A DNA stretch of 64,000 nucleotides, taken from assembly GCA_964631945.1 (NCBI GenBank), contig CAZWAY010000014.1:27463-91462 (forward strand), read 5' to 3'. The notes under the pieces were generated by a model. The model ran no database searches. It had not been told where the DNA came from and saw only the letters and a program-made list of their open reading frames with translations. This document shows, one piece after another, positions 57,518 to 64,000 of the stretch. The translations under genes were made by a program, and so were the position numbers. Each line of letters opens with the position of its first letter. Within the stretch, counting starts at the first letter, position 1. This DNA comes from JABFRZ01 sp964631945. Lineage in GTDB: Bacteria > Planctomycetota > UBA1135 > GCA-002686595.

Positions 57518-59872
57518 TCACCAGCGCCACTCGCGGATCTCGGGCATGTCCTCGCCATGGCGACGGATGTACGCGCTGTGCTCGGCGAGCTTGGCGCGCG
57601 ACCATTGCTCGAGCTCTCGGGCGCGCGCGCCCAGCTGCGGCAGATTGTCGGCCGCGGTCGCGACGAGGTGGAAGCGATCGAGTTCGTTGAGCACGCACAT
57701 GTCGAAGGGCGTCGTGGTCGTGCCCTCCTCCTTGAAGCCGCGGACGTGGAGGTTGCGGTGATTCGTGCGGCGGTGCGTGAGGCGATGGATGAGCGCGGGA
57801 TAGCCGTGGAACGCGAAGACGACGGGCTTGTCGAGGGTGAACAGGGCGTCGAACTCGCGTTCCGGGAGGCCGTGGGGGTGCTCCTGCTGGGACTGCAGCT
57901 TCATCAGGTCGACCACGTTCACGGTCCGGATCCGGAGCTCCGGGAGGTGCCGGCGGAGCAGGCCCACCGCGGCCAGCGTCTCCAGCGTCGGCACGTCGCC
58001 GCAGCACGCCATGACCACGTCGGGTTCGCCGCCCTGGTCGTTGCTGGCCCAGTCCCACACACCGATGCCCGCGGCGCAATGCTGGTTGGCCTGTTCCAGC
58101 GTGAGCCACTGCGGCGCAGGTTGCTTGCCCGCGACGATGACGTTCACGTAGTGACGGCTACGCAGGCAGTGGTCGGTGACCGACAGGAGCGTGTTCGCGT
58201 CGGGCGGCAGGTAGACCCGGATCACCTCGGCCTTCTTGTTGACCACGTGGTCGATGAAGCCGGGATCCTGGTGCGAGAAGCCGTTGTGATCCTGGCGCCA
58301 GACGTGCGAGGTCAACAGGTAGTTGAGCGAGGCGATCGGGCGCCGCCACGGGATGTGTCGGCTGACCTTCAACCACTTGGCGTGCTGGTTGAACATCGAG
58401 TCGACGATGTGGATGAACGCTTCGTAGCAGGAGAAGAAGCCATGGCGGCCGGTGAGCAGGTAGCCCTCCAGCCAGCCCTGGCACAGGTGCTCCGACAGCA
58501 CCTCCATGACGCGTCCGTCGGCCGCGAGGTGCTCGTCCGCCGCTTGCAGTTCGCCGAGATAGGCCCGCGCCGTGACCTCGAACACGGCGTCCCAGCGGTT
58601 CGAGGCGGTCTCGTCCGGGCTGAAGACGCGGAAGTTCGTCGGGTTCTGGCGGACGACGTCGCGCATGAGCGCGCCCTGGACGCGCGTCGCTTCGGCCTCG
58701 ACGGCACCCGGCGCGGGGACCTCGACGGCATGCTCGCGAGGATCGGGCAGGCTCAGGTCCCGTAGCAGCGCCCCGCCGTTGGCGCGCGGATTCGCTCCCA
58801 TGCGCCGTACGCCCTCGGGCGCCAGCTCGGCGAGATCGGAGCGCAGGCGACCCGCCGGATCGAAGAGCGTCTCGGGTCGGTAGCTCCGGAGCCAGCTCTC
58901 GAGCAGGCGCAGATGGTCGGGTCGGTCGAGCTGCGCGATGGGGACCTGGTGCGAGCGGCACGTGCCCTCGATGGCGCGACCGTCGACCTCCTTCGGGCCG
59001 GTCCAGCCCTTGGGGGTGCGCAGCACGAGCATGGGCCAGCGCGGGCGCGTCGGCGTGGCCGCGGCCCGGGCCGTCCGGCGGATGCGGGCCAGATCCCGCA
59101 CGATCTCGTCCAGCGCCGCGGCCATGCTCTGGTGCAGCCGCAGCGGCTCGTCGCCCTCGACGAAGCGCGGCTCGTAGCCGTGGCCGCGCAGGAACTGCGC
59201 CAGCTCGTCGTGCGGGATCCGCGCCAGGATCGTCGGACCCGCGATCTTGTAGCCGTTCAGGTGCAGGATCGGCAGGACGACGCCGTCGCGGGCCGGGTTC
59301 AGGAACTTGTTGGCGTGCCAGCTCGCGGCCAGCGGCCCGGTCTCGGCCTCTCCGTCGCCGACGACGCAGGCCGCGATCAGGTCGGGGTTGTCGAGCACCG
59401 CGCCGCAGGCGTGCGCCAGCGAGTAGCCGAGCTCACCACCCTCGTGGATCGAGCCCGGTGTCTCCGGCGCCGTGTGGCTCGGGACGCCGCCGGGAAACGA
59501 GAACTGGCGGAAGAACGCGCGCAGGCCCGCCTCGTCGCGCGTGATGTGCGGGTAGACCTCCGTGTACACGCCCTCGAGGTAGACGTTCGCGAGCACGGCC
59601 GGGCCGCCGTGCCCGGGCCCGGTCACGAACAGCACGTCGAGCTCGTGCTGGCGGATGATGCGGTTGAGGTGGAGGTAGAGGAAGTTGAGCCCCGGACAGG
59701 TGCCCCAGTGCCCGAGCAGCCGCGCCTTGACGTGTTCGCGGCGCAGCGGTTCGCGCAAGAGCGCGTTGTCCTGGAGATAGATCTGGCCGACCGCCAGGTA
59801 GTTCGCCGCGCGGAAGTAGGCGTCCATCTTGGCCAGCGACTCGCCCGACAGCGCGCCTTGGATCGAGCTCAT
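57518..59872 (-). CDS. xfp: Phosphoketolase (xylulose 5-phosphate/fructose 6-phosphate)
   Basis: A 784-residue thiamine-diphosphate enzyme that cleaves xylulose 5-phosphate or fructose 6-phosphate with phosphate to acetyl-phosphate plus a smaller sugar phosphate. Markers are GHGGPAVLANVYLEG, VVGDGEAETGPLA (thiamine-diphosphate loop near residue 190), and FNGFHQD-like QDHNGFSHQDPGFI. Length is normal. ATG 59872 overlaps the acetate kinase stop by 4 bp, so acetyl-phosphate formed here is passed to acetate and ATP. Confidence 0.95.
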   Translation of the reverse strand: MSSIQGALSGESLAKMDAYFRAANYLAVGQIYLQDNALLREPLRREHVKARLLGHWGTCPGLNFLYLHLNRIIRQHELDVLFVTGPGHGGPAVLANVYLEGVYTEVYPHITRDEAGLRAFFRQFSFPGGVPSHTAPETPGSIHEGGELGYSLAHACGAVLDNPDLIAACVVGDGEAETGPLAASWHANKFLNPARDGVVLPILHLNGYKIAGPTILARIPHDELAQFLRGHGYEPRFVEGDEPLRLHQSMAAALDEIVRDLARIRRTARAAATPTRPRWPMLVLRTPKGWTGPKEVDGRAIEGTCRSHQVPIAQLDRPDHLRLLESWLRSYRPETLFDPAGRLRSDLAELAPEGVRRMGANPRANGGALLRDLSLPDPREHAVEVPAPGAVEAEATRVQGALMRDVVRQNPTNFRVFSPDETASNRWDAVFEVTARAYLGELQAADEHLAADGRVMEVLSEHLCQGWLEGYLLTGRHGFFSCYEAFIHIVDSMFNQHAKWLKVSRHIPWRRPIASLNYLLTSHVWRQDHNGFSHQDPGFIDHVVNKKAEVIRVYLPPDANTLLSVTDHCLRSRHYVNVIVAGKQPAPQWLTLEQANQHCAAGIGVWDWASNDQGGEPDVVMACCGDVPTLETLAAVGLLRRHLPELRIRTVNVVDLMKLQSQQEHPHGLPEREFDALFTLDKPVVFAFHGYPALIHRLTHRRTNHRNLHVRGFKEEGTTTTPFDMCVLNELDRFHLVATAADNLPQLGARARELEQWSRAKLAEHSAYIRRHGEDMPEIREWRW

Positions 59873-61101
59873 CGCGTGGCGCTCTCCGCTCTGGGTCGGG
59901 AACTCAGGAACTGAACCACTGCCTCCGCGATCATGCGCTCTTCATCGGTGCGGATCACGCGCACCGCAGCCGGCGCGCCAGCGGGCGAGATCACGGACGC
60001 GCCGGCGGCGTTGCGGGCGGCGTCGATGCGTAGGCCGAGGAACTCGAGACCGGCGCAGACCTGGGCCCGGATCGGGGCCGAGTTCTCGCCCACGCCGCCC
60101 GTGAAGACCAGGCCGTCGAGCCCGCCCAGCACCGCCGCGAACGCGCCGATGCGCTTCTTGATCTCGTAGCAGAACAGGTCGATGGCCTCGCGGGCGCGCG
60201 GATCGTCGCCTGCGCGCGCGAGCAACTCACGCACGTCCGCGCTGGTGCCGGAGACGCCGAGCAGGCCCGACTCCCTCTGCACGAGCTGTTCGAAGCGCTC
60301 GGCGCTCATGCCCTCGGTCCGGGCGAGGAACGCGACGACACCTGGGTCGAGGTCGCCGGAGCGAGTCCCCATGGGCACGCCCGAGGCGGGCGTGAACCCC
60401 ATGGTCGTGTCGAGGCTACGCCCATCCGCCACCGCCGTCAGGCTGGCCCCGTTCCCGAGGTGCGCCAGGATCAGGCGAGCGCGCGACACCTCGGAGCCGG
60501 CCGTGCGCTCGAGCTCGGCCAGCAAGAAGGCGCAGGAAAGGCCGTGGAACCCGTAGCGACGGACGCCGGCCTCGAAGAAACGACGCGGCAGCGGGAGCAG
60601 CTGCGCGACGCGCGGCAGGGTGCGATGGAAGGCCGTGTCGAAGCAGGCCACCTGCAGCAGGTCCGGGCGCTCCTGCGCCAGAGCCTGGATGAGATCGAGC
60701 TGGAAGGCCAGGTGCATTGGATACAGGGCCGAGTTCCCGCGCAGCTCGGCACAGACCTCGGGCGTGGCCTCGCACGGCTCGACGTAGCCGTCCCGGCCGT
60801 GAACCACGCGGTGTCCCACCGCGACGAGCCGCTGCCCCTCGGGCTCGTCCGCGAGCCAGGCCAGCAGGCTCGCGACCGCGGCCCGCTGGTCCGGGGCCTC
60901 CACCGCGCGCGTCTCCGCCTCCCCGTCCGGCCGGCGGATCGTCAGGGTCGCGTGCGGCAGACCGATGCGCTCGAGCCTGCCGCCGAGCACCCGCAGGGCA
61001 GCCGACTGCGCGCGGAACAGGGCGAACTTCAGGCTGGACGAGCCGCCGTTCACCGCCAGGATGTGTTCGCCGCTGCGCTCGACCGGTGTGCGTCCCGCCA
61101 T
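59869..61101 (-). CDS. ackA: Acetate kinase
   Basis: A 410-residue enzyme that makes ATP and acetate from acetyl-phosphate. ASKHA-fold motifs are visible: NGGSSSLKFALF near residue 18, RRYGFHGLS near 186, HLGNGASLTA near 220, and FTGGVGENSAPIR near 337. It lies directly upstream of xfp in the same operon, giving a phosphoketolase shunt (hexose or pentose phosphate to acetate plus ATP) that bypasses pyruvate. ATG 61101 follows a TACCAT box by 7 nt. No phosphotransacetylase gene is nearby. Confidence 0.95.
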   Translation of the reverse strand: MAGRTPVERSGEHILAVNGGSSSLKFALFRAQSAALRVLGGRLERIGLPHATLTIRRPDGEAETRAVEAPDQRAAVASLLAWLADEPEGQRLVAVGHRVVHGRDGYVEPCEATPEVCAELRGNSALYPMHLAFQLDLIQALAQERPDLLQVACFDTAFHRTLPRVAQLLPLPRRFFEAGVRRYGFHGLSCAFLLAELERTAGSEVSRARLILAHLGNGASLTAVADGRSLDTTMGFTPASGVPMGTRSGDLDPGVVAFLARTEGMSAERFEQLVQRESGLLGVSGTSADVRELLARAGDDPRAREAIDLFCYEIKKRIGAFAAVLGGLDGLVFTGGVGENSAPIRAQVCAGLEFLGLRIDAARNAAGASVISPAGAPAAVRVIRTDEERMIAEAVVQFLSSRPRAESATR

Positions 61102-61108
61102 GGTCCTG

Positions 61109-61114
61109 ATGGTA
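61109..61114 (-). promoter_or_regulatory. -10-like TACCAT box for the ackA-xfp operon
   Basis: On the minus strand TACCAT ends 7 nt before the ATG at 61101; the intervening CAGGACC is not a convincing Shine-Dalgarno sequence at that distance. Confidence 0.4.
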
Positions 61115-61192
61115 GTGTCGCGACTCCTCCTGACGCCCCGTTGCCCGGGATGTTCGCTGGACCCTGGCGTACCGCGGAGTGGGGGCCAGAGG

Positions 61193-61198
61193 TACGAT
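61193..61198 (+). promoter_or_regulatory. -10-like TACGAT box
   Basis: TACGAT ends 9 nt before the ATG at 61208 of the PSD1-type gene. It is divergent from the ackA box, 78 bp away. Confidence 0.4.
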
Positions 61199-61207
61199 CG
61201 CGGACGA

Positions 61208-64000
61208 ATGCGCCGCAGCCTCGTGACCACGGCCGTGCTGGTGCTGGCCGCGCCCTCGTTCGCGCGTGGCGGAGGCGAGACGCGCGCGCCGTTGCGCTAC
61301 GGGCGCGACGTGCGGCCGATCCTCGCGGACCGCTGCTTCACCTGCCACGGGCCCGATGCGAACAAGCGCCAGGCCGAGCTGCGCCTGGACACCTTCGAGA
61401 CCGCCACCGCGGCGCGCGCGCACGGGGCCGCGATCGTCCCGGGCCAGCCCGAGCAGAGCGAGCTGTGGCGGCGCCTGAACCACCCCGACGCGGACGAGCG
61501 CATGCCGCCCGCGAACTCGAATCGGCGACCCCTGAGCGCGGCCGAGCGCGAGCGCATCGGGCGCTGGATCGAGGCGGGCGCGCCCTACGAGCCGCACTGG
61601 GCCTTCGTCGCACCCTTGCGCCCGCCGCTGCCCGTGCTCGTCGACGAGCGTGGTGTGCGCAACGAGGTCGATCGTTTCGTGCGCGCGCGGCTCGAGGCCG
61701 AGGGCGTCGCGCCCAGTCCCGAGGCGCCGCCCGAGGCGCAGCTGCGCCGGCTGTTCCTCGACCTGACCGGCCTGCCGCCCACGCCCGAGGAGCTCGCGGC
61801 CTTCCTGGCCGATCCGGATCCCGAGCGCTACGAGCGCTGGGTCACGCGCCTCTTCGGCGAGGAGCCGTACCGCTCGCGCTACGCCGAGCGCATGGCCACG
61901 CCGTGGATGGACCAGGCGCGCTACGCCGACACCAGCGGCATCCACATGGACGCCGGGCGCCAGATGTACCTCTGGCGCGATTGGGTGCTCGCGGCCTACC
62001 GCGAGAATCTGCCCTTCGATCGCTTCCTGACCGAACAGCTCGCCGGCGATCTCCTGCCGGACGCGAGCGACGCGCAGAAGATCGCCAGCGGCTTCAACCG
62101 CAACCACGTGACCACCGACGAGGGCGGCGCGATCGCCGAGGAGTACCTGGTCGAGTACGCGGTCGACCGCGCGGCCACCACCGGCGCCGTGTTCCTCGGG
62201 CTGACGCTGGGCTGCGCGCGCTGCCACGAGCACAAGTTCGACCCGTTCACGCAGGAGGACTTCTACCGCTTCTACGCCTTCTTCAACTCGATCGAGGAGC
62301 CCGGGCTCTACTCGCAGGTGCCCGACGCGAACCGCGCGCTCGAACCGTTCCTGCTCCTGCCCACGCCCGAGCAGAAGGCGCGCCGTGCGGAGCTCGACGC
62401 GACGCTCGTCGCCGAAAAGGCCGCGCTCGAGCGCCCGGCGCCGGGCGAGGACCAGACTCGCGCCGCGTTCTTCGCCGAGCTCACGCGCACGAGCGGGCTC
62501 GCCTGGGCGAAGAGCGAGGTCGTGGGCGCGCGCTCCGTGCTGCCCGAGGGCGGCGCGACGCTCACGCCGCAAGCGGATGGCTCGGTGCTCGCCTCGGGCG
62601 CGAATCCCGACGTCGACGAGCACGAGCTGCGCCTGCACACGGATGCGACCGATCTGCGGCTGGTGGCGCTCGAGGCGCTCGGCGATCCCAGCCTGTTCGA
62701 GGGCCGCGTGGGGCGCAACGCCAACGGCAACGCGGTCTTGAGCGGGATCTCGGTCGAGGCGGTGTCGGTGGCGCACCCGGAGCAGCGCCGCGCGCTGCAC
62801 TTCCAGTGGGCCTGGGCCGATCACGAGCAGATGAACGGCGAGTTCGGCGTGCTCGGCGCGCTCGACCCGGATCCGGCGGGCTGGGCGCTGGGCGGGCACG
62901 AGGAGCCCGGCGCACGCGTGGCCCTGTTCCTGGCCGACGCGCCCTTCGGCTTCGCGGGCGGCACCGAGCTGGTCGTGCGCCTCGCCTACCGCTCCGAGTA
63001 CGCCCACCACGTGCTCGGGCGCGTGCGTCTCTCCGTGGCGCGCTTCGAGCCGGCCGGATTCGACGCGCTGCCGCTCGCGGCCAGCGACTGGCTGGTGGCC
63101 GGCCCGTTCGCGACCGAGCCGAGCCCGGCCGGCTATGCGGCTGATTTCGGGCCCGAGAGCGCGCTCACCCTCGAGCGCACGCGCGACTTCGGCGGCAAGA
63201 GCTGGCGCTTCGTGCAGCGCTTCCCCGACGGGCGCCTGAACGGCGAGCTCGAGGCCGGCGTCAACGTGCACTACCTGGGCCGCAAGCTGTTCGTGCCGAG
63301 CGCGCGAACGGTGCCGCTCGCGCTCGGCAGCGACGACGGCTACCGCCTGTTCCTGGACGGCGTCGAGGTGAGCTCGCGCCAGGTCGACCGCGGCCTGGCG
63401 GCCGACCAGGACAAGGTCGAGCTCGACCTCACTGCCGGCGCGCACACGCTCGTGTTCGAGATCGTCAACACGGGCGGGTTGGCGGGCTTCACCTGGCGAT
63501 TCGAGCGCCGCGCCTCCGAGCTCGCTGGCGAGCTCCTGTTCGCCCTGCTGCCGCCCGGCGCGCGCTCGGACGAACGCGAGGCCGCGCTCGCGCGCGCCTG
63601 GCGTCTCTCCTTCTCACCCGAGTTCCAGGCCGGCACCGCGCGCATCGCCGCCGCCGAGGCCGAGCTCGCCGCGCTCGACGCCGCCACGCCGCGCACGATG
63701 GTGATGCACGAGCTCGCCGCCCCGCGCGAGACGTTCCTCTTGAAGCGCGGGGCCTACGATCACCCCGACAAGGAGCGTCCGATCACGCGCGGCGTGCCGG
63801 CCGCGCTCGGCGCGCTGGCCGAGGACGCTCCGCGCGACCGGCGCGGGCTCGCCCAATGGATGACCGCGCCACAGAACCCGCTGGTCGCGCGCGTGGCGGT
63901 CAACCGTCTGTGGGAGCTCGTCTTCGGCACCGGGCTCGTGCGCACGAGCGAGGACTTCGGCCTGCAGGGCGAGTGGCCCTCGCACCCCGAATTGCTCGAC
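61208..64000 (+). CDS. PSD1/PSCyt1/PSCyt2 domain protein (DUF1549-DUF1553), runs off right edge
   Basis: 931 residues are present and the frame is open at the window end. A signal peptide is followed by a planctomycete cytochrome C domain with C-F-T-C-H (residues 43-47). DUF1549 starts near residue 155 (LFLDLTGLPPTPEE) and contains CARCH at 336-340 in GCARCHEHKFDPF. A large insertion (about 400-750) has beta-sandwich traits (GLDGVEV-type loops, YRLFLDGVEV). DUF1553 begins at NPLVARVAVNRLWELVFGTGLV near the edge. These domains are abundant in Planctomycetota, where a role in breakdown or binding of surface polymers is proposed. The remainder lies outside the window. Confidence 0.9.
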   Translation, partial: MRRSLVTTAVLVLAAPSFARGGGETRAPLRYGRDVRPILADRCFTCHGPDANKRQAELRLDTFETATAARAHGAAIVPGQPEQSELWRRLNHPDADERMPPANSNRRPLSAAERERIGRWIEAGAPYEPHWAFVAPLRPPLPVLVDERGVRNEVDRFVRARLEAEGVAPSPEAPPEAQLRRLFLDLTGLPPTPEELAAFLADPDPERYERWVTRLFGEEPYRSRYAERMATPWMDQARYADTSGIHMDAGRQMYLWRDWVLAAYRENLPFDRFLTEQLAGDLLPDASDAQKIASGFNRNHVTTDEGGAIAEEYLVEYAVDRAATTGAVFLGLTLGCARCHEHKFDPFTQEDFYRFYAFFNSIEEPGLYSQVPDANRALEPFLLLPTPEQKARRAELDATLVAEKAALERPAPGEDQTRAAFFAELTRTSGLAWAKSEVVGARSVLPEGGATLTPQADGSVLASGANPDVDEHELRLHTDATDLRLVALEALGDPSLFEGRVGRNANGNAVLSGISVEAVSVAHPEQRRALHFQWAWADHEQMNGEFGVLGALDPDPAGWALGGHEEPGARVALFLADAPFGFAGGTELVVRLAYRSEYAHHVLGRVRLSVARFEPAGFDALPLAASDWLVAGPFATEPSPAGYAADFGPESALTLERTRDFGGKSWRFVQRFPDGRLNGELEAGVNVHYLGRKLFVPSARTVPLALGSDDGYRLFLDGVEVSSRQVDRGLAADQDKVELDLTAGAHTLVFEIVNTGGLAGFTWRFERRASELAGELLFALLPPGARSDEREAALARAWRLSFSPEFQAGTARIAAAEAELAALDAATPRTMVMHELAAPRETFLLKRGAYDHPDKERPITRGVPAALGALAEDAPRDRRGLAQWMTAPQNPLVARVAVNRLWELVFGTGLVRTSEDFGLQGEWPSHPELLD

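Noticed and set aside
60416..63445. A 1009-residue minus-strand frame over ackA and the PSD1 gene
   Set aside because: It is antisense to two clear genes and its composition (Arg/Ala/Gly-rich, no domain) is that of a shadow frame.

Overview
The window reads as chromosomal DNA of a very GC-rich planctomycete-like bacterium. Arguments for this are the DUF1549/DUF1553 (PSD1-type) cytochrome gene at the right edge, a TPR lipoprotein paired with an FG-GAP/ASPIC-UnbV protein, a sulfatase-like protein, a membrane-anchored multihaem cytochrome carrying HEAT repeats, and a Rieske/cytochrome b/octahaem module resembling anammox complexes. The assignment is an inference from gene content. No rRNA, tRNA, CRISPR array, prophage or intact insertion sequence was recognised. 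Because GC is so high, long antisense open frames occur throughout and were ignored. 

Layout. 1-4.6 kb: partial ABC ATPase, glutaredoxin-like protein, FHA protein, TPR lipoprotein and FG-GAP/ASPIC protein. 4.6-13 kb: envelope glycan block (four glycosyltransferases, a WaaP-like kinase, a flippase, a LMW-phosphatase/ArsC-like gene) and a divergent isocitrate/isopropylmalate dehydrogenase homologue. 13-22 kb: acetyltransferase, secreted Ig-like protein, histidine ammonia-lyase (hutH), a pentahaem cytochrome with HEAT repeats and urocanate hydratase (hutU). 22-28 kb: PLP operon (decarboxylase-pdxS-pdxT) facing a MocR/PdxR regulator across an operator-rich gap, then threonine deaminase. 28-34 kb: thioredoxin-like protein, HtrA protease, TrmB-type regulator, degenerate PTS enzyme I-like protein, free-standing aminotransferase C-terminal domain, methyltransferase. 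34-38.5 kb: Rieske protein, cytochrome b6-type subunit and octahaem HAO-like cytochrome, then threonine synthase on the other strand. 38.6-38.8 kb: a MITE-like palindromic element. 38.8-44.3 kb: secreted protein, membrane phosphotransferase/sulfatase, redoxin, and a thioredoxin-like protein whose active-site first cysteine is an in-frame UGA (probable selenocysteine, U-G-P-C). 44.4-50.6 kb: SGNH hydrolase, M28 peptidase, ECF sigma/anti-sigma pair, VOC protein, esterase. 50.6-57.5 kb: prfC, galM, phytanoyl-CoA dioxygenase family, a frameshifted alpha/beta-hydrolase gene, a HEAT-like protein, cbpA-cbpM. 57.5-64 kb: phosphoketolase-acetate kinase operon and the PSD1 cytochrome gene running off the edge. 

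Strongest points: (1) the UGA-containing UGPC thioredoxin; (2) the Rieske-cytochrome b-octahaem module; (3) a recurrent TANNNT box 7-14 nt before start codons without Shine-Dalgarno sequences, suggesting widespread leaderless transcription; (4) the PdxR operator array.
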